Positions 1 to 6,216 of a stretch of DNA of 6,216 bases are shown piece after piece. The notes below the pieces were generated by a model, which was not told the origin of the DNA, did no database searches, and was given only the letters and a program-made list of their open reading frames with translations. Origin of the DNA: JAGNGI01 sp035448825 (GTDB taxonomy: Bacteria > Fidelibacterota > UBA2242); the NCBI GenBank assembly GCA_035448825.1, contig DAOTJS010000048.1, forward strand, positions 1-6,216. Reading direction: 5' to 3'. Each line of letters starts with the position of its first letter. Position 1 is the first letter of the stretch. Both the position numbers and the translations under genes were made by a program.

Positions 1-703
1 GTTTTTCGAAAAGCGACGATGGAATAAGCCGTTTTTCTTTCATAAACCAGATGAAGATGATGCGTGTTATCAGCCGGATAAGATTCTTTGCATTGCGGCT
101 GTTTTTGTCTTTATCCTCATCATCGGGAAATTCAACTATGTTCATTGCCCAGAAGTACCAGTTCTGCAATTCAGAATAGAACGCCTTTGTTACCTTTTCT
201 ACGCTGAAGGCGTCTCTGATATTTTCAAAATACGAGAAATCTGCCTCGCTTAAGCGAGTGCGAAATGTTTTATTGGTCTGCTCTTTGCTTACAAAATAGG
301 TATAGCGGCGGAAGTTATTCCCATAGCGTTTGCCGTCCGGACCGGGAATATCATAAATCAGCGAGAAGCGAAAATCGCCTTTCGTGTCGTAAAAGATAAA
401 AAATCCGCCGGTATAGCGCTGAAAATCTTTGAGTATTTTTTTAGCTAAATTGTACTGTTCTTTCTTGCCACTGCGCTCGCTCAGCTCTTTATGAATCATA
501 AAACTGCAGACGATGAGTTCATTTTCGTCGGTGAGTTGCATTGCGCCGTGCCAATAGCCATCCGAAAAAGGCGCCGATGTATATTGCGGTAAATGCTCTT
601 CGTATGGTCGCAAAGTTCCTCGACTTAATTCGCGAAAGAGGGGATTGACTTTTGCGGGCTTGAAGTCATTGATAAAGTCGAGCAGAATTTCATTGTTTGT
701 CAT
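1..703 (-). CDS. Eco57I-type DNA methyltransferase / type IIG-like restriction-modification protein, N-terminal 234 residues (partial)
   Basis: The reading frame is open from an ATG at 703-701 to the left edge, giving 234 residues without a stop; the C-terminal remainder is outside the window. It begins MTNNEILLDFINDF. Two stretches are typical of the N-terminal region of large (roughly 1000-1300 residue) Eco57I-type class I SAM-dependent DNA methyltransferases: residues 111-149 (FRFSLIYD, then RRYTYFVSKEQTNKTF) and residues 208-233 (LIRLITRIIFIWFMKEKRL, then IPSSLF). The SAM-binding and NPPY catalytic motifs are not visible, so adenine methylation is inferred from the family. I see no PD-(D/E)xK nuclease signature in this part. 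The start lies 2 bases after the stop of the upstream helicase gene and has no strong Shine-Dalgarno site, so translational coupling is likely. An alternative is a BREX PglX-like methylase. Family call fairly sure, activity unproven. Confidence 0.72.
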   Translation of the reverse strand, partial: MTNNEILLDFINDFKPAKVNPLFRELSRGTLRPYEEHLPQYTSAPFSDGYWHGAMQLTDENELIVCSFMIHKELSERSGKKEQYNLAKKILKDFQRYTGGFFIFYDTKGDFRFSLIYDIPGPDGKRYGNNFRRYTYFVSKEQTNKTFRTRLSEADFSYFENIRDAFSVEKVTKAFYSELQNWYFWAMNIVEFPDDEDKDKNSRNAKNLIRLITRIIFIWFMKEKRLIPSSLFEK

Positions 704-705
704 AT

Positions 706-3700
706 TTAACCAACTTTCTGAAGATCATTTAAGTTCTGATTATGAATGGCGATAATAATTTCGCGATCCAGATTTTTCAGGCGCGCTTTTTCTTTGTCAA
801 GATAATCTGCGCCCAGTTCAGCGCGCAGTTTTTCGATCTCGGCAATAATTTTCTCGATACTATGGTTGGCAGTTTTCAGATTGGCAATCCGACGCAGGGT
901 ATAATCCGGCAGAGTGCCATAATCGAGAATGTCCTCGCGCAGGGTTCGCAGAAAACTTTTGGATTCGGTCAGCAGTTCGGATTTATTGAATTTCAGTAAA
1001 AAATCGATATTGTTGAATGCTTCTCTCTCGATATTTGGCATTTTGGAAAGAGCTTTTTTATTGCCTAAAGAAAATTTTACAGCCTCATAGGAATCCCAGA
1101 ATTGTTCCGAAATCGGTAAAGAAGGCGTCTCGGGCTGACATTGAATTTTTTCTAAAACTTCCTCGAGGGACGAGTCGGTAATTTCAAGGTTAGGATCGCT
1201 AATTTTAGCGGTTTTGACGTAAAAATGGTTCTTTTTGAAAAAGACAATTAGTTCGTCTTGATGGAAATTTTTGGCGACTTTGATTCTTCTGGGAGCATCA
1301 TTGAGATTCTGAATGACGTCCGGATATTGCTTTTGGATTTCATTGAAAAGATTGATTACGCGGGTATAGAAGCTTTCGCTTTCCATTTCATCGGGATTCT
1401 GGTTGATTTTTTGATAAAGAGCCGCCGGAGAAGGTTCTTCGTCAATATCGAAAATCTTGGAATCTTCTCCTAAGGTATTATGAATCATAAACATCTTGGT
1501 TTGAGCAATTTCGCGCGACTTGACGTATTCAGCGCCCTTTTCCGTTGGGAAAAAATTAACGATGTACAGGGTATCAAACACTTTCTTACTGATCCGGTTG
1601 ATTCGTCCCAGACGTTGAATCACTCGGACTGGGTTCCAAGGAATATCGTAGTTAATGATCATTCCGGCGCGATTCAGGTTGAAGCCTTCCGACAATTTAT
1701 CAGTACTGAGTAAAATATCGTATTCATCACTTGGTTTTTTATAGGAAGCGTCGAAGTTACGGTTAATAACTTCTATTTTAGCATCGGACAATTTGCCATA
1801 AACGACCAGCACGCGATCGGGATAACAGCGGCAGAGATCATTCCCGATATATTTAACGGTATCGGCGTATTCGGAAAAAATCACGATTTTGCGCTTAGGT
1901 TCGCCCGCCGTAGCCGGTTCGGCGAATTTTGATTGAATATTTTTAATCAAGCATTTGGTCTTAGGATCATCATTGACCAGATTCAATGCATTCAGAGTCT
2001 CGAGGATTTCAGCAAACATTTCGATGTCACTACGGATATCATTAACAAATTCATTGGCATATTTAAACTTGGCTATTTTATAACGCCTGTGTTTTTTAGG
2101 ATATTCACCACGTTTGATTTTTTCCTCATATTCCTTGAGATGTTCTTCGATTTCATCTACATCCATCGCAAAGATTTTTTCGAGCAGGTCTCGGTCCAAG
2201 ATATATTCGCCTTTGAGAGGATCGCCATTTCCCATTTTGGTAATAAAGTCAAGCACATCGGTATGAAAATTTTTAAAATTAGTTATACTTTGTTGGAATG
2301 CACCGAATGAACTTTCAAAGCGCTTGACCAACAGACGACGGATAATATCGAATAAGGCGCGTTGAACGATGTATTCTCGTTGTTTTTCCAGGCTTAATTT
2401 GCCTTCTTCGACATCCTCCATTTTGCCTTCTTCATATTCAAATGGGCGGTAAATGGCGCCGTGGAATTTTCTGCCGTTATTCGAGTCTCCGAAATAGTCT
2501 TGAATGATTTTATCATAAAAAGCCGATTGTTCCGGTGTTAATTCGTAGAACCATTCGATTGGGTCAGCAACTTTAGATAGGTTCTTGACTTCGTTTTTGT
2601 AATAAGGGTTTTTCTCTAAGTCGAGCCGATTGCGTCGGATAGTAACTGGTTCGATGACATTACGAATTTGTCTGGCTATCATATGGGTTCGCTTCTTGAT
2701 CTTTTTTAAATCTATTGTATCCTCATCGAATAGAGATTTATAGTATAATTGGACTTTTGCTTTTTTCTCCGGATCTTGGGAATTATGATTTTTGGTAATA
2801 AAACTCAACTTCTTAAAAAGCTGATCAAAATGCCTGAATATTTCAGTCAGATTATTACTAAGTGTAATAGATGACTTTTTCGGTGTTATGAACAATGACA
2901 AGATAGAAAGAACATCTTCCGGCTTATTATTGAACGGGGTAGCGGTTAATAAAATCACCTTACGATTGCGGCAAATATTTTTCAGCAGATCATAACTTTC
3001 CGTATCCTGATTGCGAAAACGATGGGCTTCATCAACAATTATCACTTTAATATCATCATGTTCTTTGACGAAATTGAGTGTGTTTTCCAAATCACCTAAA
3101 GAACGCACTTCCCAGCCGAATAATCCGAACTGCTCGATATACATTCGCCAGCCGGATTTTTTATTAACGTCGCCAATAATCCCCGGTGGGCAGATAACCA
3201 ATCCCCGTTCACGTAAGTGTAGAGCGACCGCGCAGGCGATGATGGATTTTCCCAGTCCAACCACATCGGCAATCAACACTCCGTTATTATTCTCAATAAT
3301 GCTGATGGCTTCCCGAACCGCGTCCAACTGGTATTGATAAGATTTATAGCCGTTTTTTTCCAAAATTTCAATAATCGCCGTGCCGATCTCTTTATGCGTA
3401 AAACAGTCAAGGTAAGATTTGAGTACCAGACAATAAGCTTCGAATGGTGTAATTTCTTTAACTAGAGTCTCTTTTTTGATGACCTCGATGAGCTTAGTTT
3501 TGTATTCAGCGGATTCAGTAATTTTGACCGCCTTATTCCATAAAGTATCAAAATATCTATCGGCTTCGGCGAAACCGTAGTCGCTAATCTCGACATTAAA
3601 TTCATTCTGAGTAGTCAGCCCGGCTCTGGTCAGGTTGCTACTTCCGGTAATAAATAGTTCTTTTTTACCTACCTGCCCTTCTTCGAGTTTGAAGATATAA

Positions 3701-4101
3701 AGTTTGGCATGGTTGGGGTAATCAGTTTTGCGGATTAGCAAGCGATCTTCCTGAATTAGTTCGATAAAGAATCGCACCTGTTCGTAGAACTCCTTATTAT
3801 CGAAATATTCGGTATTAATGGAATTTTTGACTGATTGAAAAAACTGGTTCGCTTTTTCGGCATCGTTGAGTTGTTCCTGAGATGCAAACTCAACCAACTT
3901 GTAGTTATAAAGATCAACATTTAATCCCACTAAAACTTTGATAATGACTCTGTCATTTGCCTTAAGCCCATCGTACAATTCACGAATACCCGAAAAATAG
4001 AAAAACCCTACTAAAAACTTGAGTTCGTCGCTATGGGTAATAAGTTCACTCAGGCGTTTTTGTAGTTCTTTCGTAGGCTGATTAGTGATAAAATTCGACA
4101 T
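706..4101 (-). CDS. PLD (HKD) nuclease-like domain fused to SNF2/RapA-like superfamily 2 helicase, probable defence protein
   Basis: This 1131-residue protein has two recognisable parts. Residues 1-200 form a phospholipase-D-like domain with H131-x-K133 and GSSNLTRAGL at 153-162, followed by acidic residues E167 and E171; this HKD-type arrangement is found in nucleases. Residues 250-850 form a two-lobe ATPase: Walker A GLGKS at 282-286, DEAH at 357-360, TATP at 386-389, motif IV near IFSEYADT (741-748), STDKLSEGFNL at 799-809, and QRLGRINR at 829-836. The lobes are separated by a long charged insert (about 391-737), as in the RapA/HepA branch of SNF2 proteins. The C-terminus (880-1131) is unassigned and probably ends in a coiled coil. 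Expected role: ATP-driven DNA translocation coupled to nicking or cleavage. The ATG at 4101 is preceded by AAGGA at 4113-4109 with a 7-base spacer. The gene is followed after 2 bases by the methyltransferase-like gene, which suggests restriction. It could also be a regulatory or repair helicase. Confidence 0.85.
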   Translation of the reverse strand: MSNFITNQPTKELQKRLSELITHSDELKFLVGFFYFSGIRELYDGLKANDRVIIKVLVGLNVDLYNYKLVEFASQEQLNDAEKANQFFQSVKNSINTEYFDNKEFYEQVRFFIELIQEDRLLIRKTDYPNHAKLYIFKLEEGQVGKKELFITGSSNLTRAGLTTQNEFNVEISDYGFAEADRYFDTLWNKAVKITESAEYKTKLIEVIKKETLVKEITPFEAYCLVLKSYLDCFTHKEIGTAIIEILEKNGYKSYQYQLDAVREAISIIENNNGVLIADVVGLGKSIIACAVALHLRERGLVICPPGIIGDVNKKSGWRMYIEQFGLFGWEVRSLGDLENTLNFVKEHDDIKVIIVDEAHRFRNQDTESYDLLKNICRNRKVILLTATPFNNKPEDVLSILSLFITPKKSSITLSNNLTEIFRHFDQLFKKLSFITKNHNSQDPEKKAKVQLYYKSLFDEDTIDLKKIKKRTHMIARQIRNVIEPVTIRRNRLDLEKNPYYKNEVKNLSKVADPIEWFYELTPEQSAFYDKIIQDYFGDSNNGRKFHGAIYRPFEYEEGKMEDVEEGKLSLEKQREYIVQRALFDIIRRLLVKRFESSFGAFQQSITNFKNFHTDVLDFITKMGNGDPLKGEYILDRDLLEKIFAMDVDEIEEHLKEYEEKIKRGEYPKKHRRYKIAKFKYANEFVNDIRSDIEMFAEILETLNALNLVNDDPKTKCLIKNIQSKFAEPATAGEPKRKIVIFSEYADTVKYIGNDLCRCYPDRVLVVYGKLSDAKIEVINRNFDASYKKPSDEYDILLSTDKLSEGFNLNRAGMIINYDIPWNPVRVIQRLGRINRISKKVFDTLYIVNFFPTEKGAEYVKSREIAQTKMFMIHNTLGEDSKIFDIDEEPSPAALYQKINQNPDEMESESFYTRVINLFNEIQKQYPDVIQNLNDAPRRIKVAKNFHQDELIVFFKKNHFYVKTAKISDPNLEITDSSLEEVLEKIQCQPETPSLPISEQFWDSYEAVKFSLGNKKALSKMPNIEREAFNNIDFLLKFNKSELLTESKSFLRTLREDILDYGTLPDYTLRRIANLKTANHSIEKIIAEIEKLRAELGADYLDKEKARLKNLDREIIIAIHNQNLNDLQKVG

Positions 4102-4108
4102 CCCCTTA

Positions 4109-4113
4109 TCCTT
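4109..4113 (-). promoter_or_regulatory. Ribosome binding site of the helicase gene
   Basis: AAGGA on the minus strand lies 7 bases before the ATG at 4101. It supports this start, and there is no competing methionine in the N-terminal PLD domain. Confidence 0.7.
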
Positions 4114-4140
4114 GCCTTTATTGTTAAATCAATTTTGTCA

Positions 4141-4169
4141 ATGTTATTTAGATTTAGCCATAAATGCAA
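4141..4169 (-). promoter_or_regulatory. Candidate promoter of the helicase-methyltransferase module
   Basis: On the minus strand, TTGCAT (4169-4164) and TAACAT (4146-4141) are separated by 17 bases. Both are imperfect matches to sigma-70-type elements. Transcription would start about 33 bases before the ATG, leaving room for the ribosome binding site. A perfect TATAAT further upstream (4334-4329, minus) has only a poor -35 (TAGATT) at 17 bases, but could give a longer leader that includes the GTTCCTA repeats. Neither can be chosen from sequence alone. Confidence 0.27.
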
Positions 4170-4222
4170 CCTTTTTATCCTCAGCAGTCCCTCTAATTTT
4201 TGAAATGTTTACTCTAAGCGAA

Positions 4223-4298
4223 GTAGGAACTACTGACGGTTATATTCTACTCCAAAGTCACAAAAACTACGTTCCTATTAGGAATAAATGCGTTCCTA
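4223..4298. repeat. Cluster of GTTCCTA repeats in both orientations
   Basis: GTTCCTA occurs at 4271-4277 and 4292-4298, exactly 21 bases apart. The reverse orientation occurs as TAGGAAC at 4224-4230 and as TAGGAA at 4279-4284. The middle copies form the palindrome TTCCTA-T-TAGGAA (4272-4284), and TAGGAA/TTCCTA (4279-4284 with 4293-4298) can form a hairpin with an 8-base loop. A further small palindrome, GTAG-GAA-CTAC, lies at 4223-4233. The cluster sits in the 5' region of the helicase-methyltransferase module. Two-turn spacing fits a protein-binding operator, but a fragment of a dispersed intergenic repeat is equally possible. Confidence 0.55.
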
Positions 4299-4401
4299 AG
4301 TTAGCACCCGCCGCGTAGTAGTAAGAGTATTATAGAGCAACAGGGATAGAAAATCTACTCCTCAATAGATGCTCATTCCGCGCTTTTATTATAGTAACTT
4401 T

Positions 4402-5385
4402 TTACCAGTATTGATGCACATGGGGGCGCACATCGCGTTCGTAAATTTCCTGGATTTTCTGCATAATAGCGTCGGATAAAGGCGGTAAGTCAGCCGCTTG
4501 AGCATTTTCTGCGACTTGTTCCGGGCGTTTGGCGCCGGGAATGGCGCAGGTGACTTCCGGGAACATCAGAATCCAGCGCAGAGCCATTTGCGTCATAGTG
4601 AAACCTTCCGGAACCAGCAGGCGCAGTTTCTCGATAACTTGCAATCCGGCATTGAATTCCAAACCGGCGAAAGTTTCGCCGCGGTCAAAGGCTTCGCCGT
4701 GACGATTGAAAGAGCGGTGATCGTCGGATTCAAAGGTGCTGTTCGGCGAAAATTTGCCAGTCAGCAGTCCGGACGCCAGCGGCACGCGCGCCAGAATCCC
4801 AACCTGTTTGCGCTTGGCTTCCTTGAAGAACAAATCGGCCGGTCTTTGCCGTAAAATATTGAATATTATCTGCACACTTTGAACGCCGGGAAATTCGATT
4901 GCCTTGAGAGCCTCTTCGACTTTTTCCACACTGACGCCGTAGTAGCGAATTTTTCCGGCTTTGACCAGATCGTTTAGGATGTCAAACACTTCCGGCATGT
5001 AGTAAACTTCGGTCGGTGGACAGTGTAATTGCAGAAGGTCAATCGTCTCCGTCTCGAGATTTTTCAAACTGCGTTCCACGAAACCGGTGAGGTTTTCACG
5101 ATTATAGCCGCCGGCTATATGCGGAGTGAGTCGCCGACCGGCTTTTGTGGCAATATAAAACGGCTCACTTCTTTCGCGACGCAGGCGCGCCAGCAAGCGC
5201 TCGCTATGTCCATCGCCATAGACATCGGCCGTGTCGAAAAAATTTACCCCAAGGTCGAGCGCTCGGTGAAGAGCCGCCAGTGATTCCTGATCCCTGACGG
5301 TGCCCCACGTTCCGCCAATTGCCCACGTTCCAAAGCTAATGGCTGAAACTTTCCAGCCGGTGCGTCCTAATTCTCGATATTGCAT
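4402..5385 (-). CDS. Aldo/keto reductase, NADPH-dependent oxidoreductase family
   Basis: This is a complete 327-residue cytosolic enzyme of the aldo/keto reductase superfamily, an (alpha/beta)8 barrel that normally reduces aldehydes or ketones with NAD(P)H. The N-terminus MQYRELGRTGWKVSAISFGT is characteristic. The catalytic tetrad is intact: D51 and Y56 in FDTADVYG, K81 in ATKAG, and H121 in LQLHCPP. VPLASGLLTGKF (201-212) and IPGAKRPEQVAENAQA (282-297) match the cofactor-binding end of the barrel, and length is normal for the family. The start is supported by AGGAG at 5396-5392, 6 bases before the ATG. It is closer to the YajO/YhdN and general-stress-protein type than to the mammalian AKR1 type. 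The substrate cannot be read from sequence. It is transcribed divergently from the CofE-like gene. Codons are more GC-rich than in the helicase (39 of 60 bases at 4741-4800 are G or C). Confidence 0.95.
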   Translation of the reverse strand: MQYRELGRTGWKVSAISFGTWAIGGTWGTVRDQESLAALHRALDLGVNFFDTADVYGDGHSERLLARLRRERSEPFYIATKAGRRLTPHIAGGYNRENLTGFVERSLKNLETETIDLLQLHCPPTEVYYMPEVFDILNDLVKAGKIRYYGVSVEKVEEALKAIEFPGVQSVQIIFNILRQRPADLFFKEAKRKQVGILARVPLASGLLTGKFSPNSTFESDDHRSFNRHGEAFDRGETFAGLEFNAGLQVIEKLRLLVPEGFTMTQMALRWILMFPEVTCAIPGAKRPEQVAENAQAADLPPLSDAIMQKIQEIYERDVRPHVHQYW

Positions 5386-5441
5386 TTTCTACTCCTGATG
5401 TTATTGAATGATTTGTAAATGAACTAAACTCAATTGGAAAA

Positions 5442-5470
5442 ATAATCGCGATTTGCTAAAAATTAATCAA
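5442..5470 (-). promoter_or_regulatory. Candidate promoter of the aldo/keto reductase gene
   Basis: On the minus strand, TTGATT (5470-5465) and GATTAT (5447-5442) have a 17-base spacer, each matching 4 of 6 sigma-70 consensus positions. The predicted transcript would start about 50 bases before the ATG at 5385. Confidence 0.33.
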
Positions 5471-5479
5471 TTATTTCCT

Positions 5480-5511
5480 AATCTGGTGAAATTTCTGAAA
5501 TCTGGTAAAAT
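5480..5511 (+). repeat. Pair of 13-base direct repeats in the divergent spacer
   Basis: AATCTGGTGAAAT (5480-5492) and AATCTGGTAAAAT (5499-5511) differ at one base and start 19 bases apart. They lie just upstream of the candidate aldo/keto reductase promoter, so they could be a tandem regulator site. Chance similarity in AT-rich DNA is not excluded. Confidence 0.4.
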
Positions 5512-5646
5512 AAAAGCAATGATTACGAACTGGATATTACACTCAATTAACTTGTTATCTCTTTAATTTTATAGATGAAACATCTTTTTTCACATTTTTT
5601 TGTTGAATTAACAGCTAAAATTTACCTAAAATAACCTGGTCAGAAA

Positions 5647-5672
5647 CGAGTCCCGGTAAAGTAATGGACTCG
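5647..5672. repeat. Inverted repeat CGAGTCC / GGACTCG with 12-base loop
   Basis: The arms are 5647-5653 and 5666-5672, a perfect 7-bp match with five G-C pairs, in otherwise AT-rich spacer DNA. No T-run follows on the plus strand and only TTTCTG follows on the minus strand, so it is not a standard intrinsic terminator. It lies 157 bases before the CofE-like start and could be an operator or a structured leader element. Confidence 0.5.
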
Positions 5673-5813
5673 GTGAAATTGTGAGAATTATACTGAATTA
5701 AGGTAGCCGTTAACTTGCTCTCGGTGCTAACAAATTTTAGGTGTTTACAAACCGCAATGTTTATAGATTGTGCGGGTAAATGACACTATTAAATGCTTTT
5801 TTGTCACCTATAA

Positions 5814-5820
5814 AAGGAGA
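5814..5820 (+). promoter_or_regulatory. Ribosome binding site fixing the GTG start of the CofE-like gene
   Basis: AAGGAGA lies 8 bases before GTG at 5829. An ATG at 5822 is too close to this site and reads into a stop after 11 codons. The codon directly before GTG is TAA in frame, so GTG is the only upstream start available. Confidence 0.75.
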
Positions 5821-5828
5821 TATGTTAA

Positions 5829-6216
5829 GTGAAACGTTATGTTGGAACTGTAGTTAGAGGAATTCGCACACCGGTTGTATGCCAGGGCGATGCGATTGAA
5901 GAAATGGTAGTAGCGAGCGTTCTCCAAGCCGCCGAAGCCGAGAAATTTTCTATCCGCGATCGGGATATTGTGGGAATTACGGAATCGGTCGTCGCGCGAG
6001 CGCAAGGCAATTATGCTACGGCAGATGCCATCGCCACTGATTTGAAGGCGAAATTCAACGGCGATTGTCTGGGAGTTGTTTTCCCGATCCTCAGTCGTAA
6101 CCGCTATGCAATTATACTCAAAGGCATTGCCCGCAGTGCCAAACATATCGTACTGCAATTCAGTTATCCTTGCGATGAAGTTGGCAATCAACTGATGGCG
6201 CCTGATTTAATTGATA
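5829..6216 (+). CDS. Coenzyme F420-0:gamma-glutamyl ligase (CofE)-like protein, N-terminal 129 residues (partial)
   Basis: The frame is open from GTG at 5829 to the right edge (129 residues); the C-terminal part is outside the window. The N-terminus MKRYVGTVVRGIRTPVV followed by G20-D21-A22-I23, then D46 and ITESVVARAQGNY (50-62), matches the F420-0:L-glutamate ligase domain. In that domain the GD(D/x)(I/L) segment and the later 'D-I-V-x-I-T-E-x-V-V-A-R-A-x-G' stretch belong to the nucleotide- and metal-binding fold. Authentic CofE adds glutamate to F420-0 using GTP. This bacterial branch (residues 81-129 include GVVFPILSRNRYAI and SYPCDEVGNQL) differs from archaeal CofE and often occurs where F420 synthesis is unproven, so the substrate is uncertain. 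No other F420 gene is visible nearby. The gene is divergent from the aldo/keto reductase. Confidence 0.82.
   Translation, partial: MKRYVGTVVRGIRTPVVCQGDAIEEMVVASVLQAAEAEKFSIRDRDIVGITESVVARAQGNYATADAIATDLKAKFNGDCLGVVFPILSRNRYAIILKGIARSAKHIVLQFSYPCDEVGNQLMAPDLID

Larger units (their letters stand above)
4102..4401. other. Intergenic spacer between aldo/keto reductase and helicase genes (300 bases)
   Basis: No credible gene is seen here. The spacer lies downstream of the aldo/keto reductase and upstream of the helicase, both on the minus strand. It holds the GTTCCTA cluster, the candidate promoters and the helicase ribosome binding site. I find no convincing hairpin with a T-run after the aldo/keto reductase stop, so termination there is unresolved. 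The length and the repeats argue that the helicase module is transcribed separately from the reductase. Confidence 0.6.
5386..5828. other. Divergent intergenic region between aldo/keto reductase and CofE-like genes (443 bases)
   Basis: This AT-rich region is unusually long for a simple divergent promoter and no credible gene was found in it. It contains the candidate reductase promoter, the 13-base direct repeats, the CGAGTCC inverted repeat and the ribosome binding site of the CofE-like gene. A 5-bp hairpin, AGATG-AAA-CATCT (5573-5585), is followed by five T. No well-spaced promoter could be assigned to the CofE-like gene: TTTACA (5744-5749) and TATAGA (5762-5767) are only 12 bases apart. 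Confidence 0.5.

Noticed and set aside
742..3337. Several plus-strand frames of 71-125 codons inside the helicase gene
   Set aside because: They lie opposite clear helicase motifs, show no recognisable protein features, and are explained as antisense shadows.
4136..4141. Perfect TTGACA on the minus strand before the helicase
   Set aside because: At 16-17 bases downstream only AAAGGC/AAGGCA is found, and transcription would start at or inside the ribosome binding site, so it is not a good -35.
4085..4318. Plus-strand 77-codon frame across the helicase 5' end and the following spacer
   Set aside because: It starts inside the helicase gene on the opposite strand, has no ribosome binding site, and its C-terminal 'VPIRNKCVPKL' pattern comes from the GTTCCTA repeats.
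4498..5283. Plus-strand frames opposite the aldo/keto reductase
   Set aside because: The minus-strand frame has an intact catalytic tetrad and family motifs throughout, so these are shadows.
5519..5566. 15-codon plus-strand frame starting with ATG
   Set aside because: It has no ribosome binding site and is too short and AT-rich to separate from chance.
5573..5590. AGATG-AAA-CATCT hairpin plus T-run as an intrinsic terminator
   Set aside because: The stem is 5 bp with only two G-C pairs, and no plus-strand gene lies upstream to be terminated.
5808..6191. Minus-strand 127-codon frame over the CofE-like gene
   Set aside because: The plus-strand frame has a strong ribosome binding site and family motifs; the minus-strand translation resembles nothing known.
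1..6216. CRISPR array, tRNA, rRNA or transposase gene
   Set aside because: No regularly spaced long repeats, no tRNA-like fold and no transposase motifs were seen on either strand.

Overview
The window holds four genes. The left two form a probable restriction-modification or anti-phage module on the minus strand, cut by the left edge. The right two are a divergent pair of metabolic genes: an aldo/keto reductase on the minus strand and a coenzyme F420-0:gamma-glutamyl ligase (CofE)-like gene on the plus strand, cut by the right edge. The organism is bacterial: Shine-Dalgarno sites are clear, one gene uses a GTG start, and the protein families are typical. CofE-like proteins with this N-terminus are, from memory, common in anaerobic Firmicutes and some uncultivated phyla. 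The sequence alone does not fix the taxon.

Layout from left to right. Bases 1-703 (minus) encode the first 234 residues of a large Eco57I-type DNA methyltransferase / type IIG-like protein; its catalytic part lies outside the window. Two bases upstream of its start ends a 1131-residue protein (706-4101, minus). That protein fuses an N-terminal phospholipase-D-type (HKD) nuclease-like domain to a two-lobe SNF2/RapA-like superfamily 2 helicase with a long inter-lobe insert and an uncharacterised C-terminal region. A 300-base spacer (4102-4401) carries a cluster of GTTCCTA repeats in both orientations and possible promoters for the module. The aldo/keto reductase occupies 4402-5385. A 443-base AT-rich divergent spacer (5386-5828) contains a 7-bp inverted repeat and a pair of 13-base direct repeats. 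The CofE-like gene begins with GTG at 5829.

How the genes may work together. The methyltransferase-like protein would recognise and modify DNA. The adjacent protein would supply ATP-dependent translocation or remodelling and, through its HKD site, possibly DNA cleavage. The two-base junction implies co-translation. This function is inferred from domains and neighbourhood. The aldo/keto reductase and the CofE-like protein share only a divergent control region, and no common pathway can be shown.
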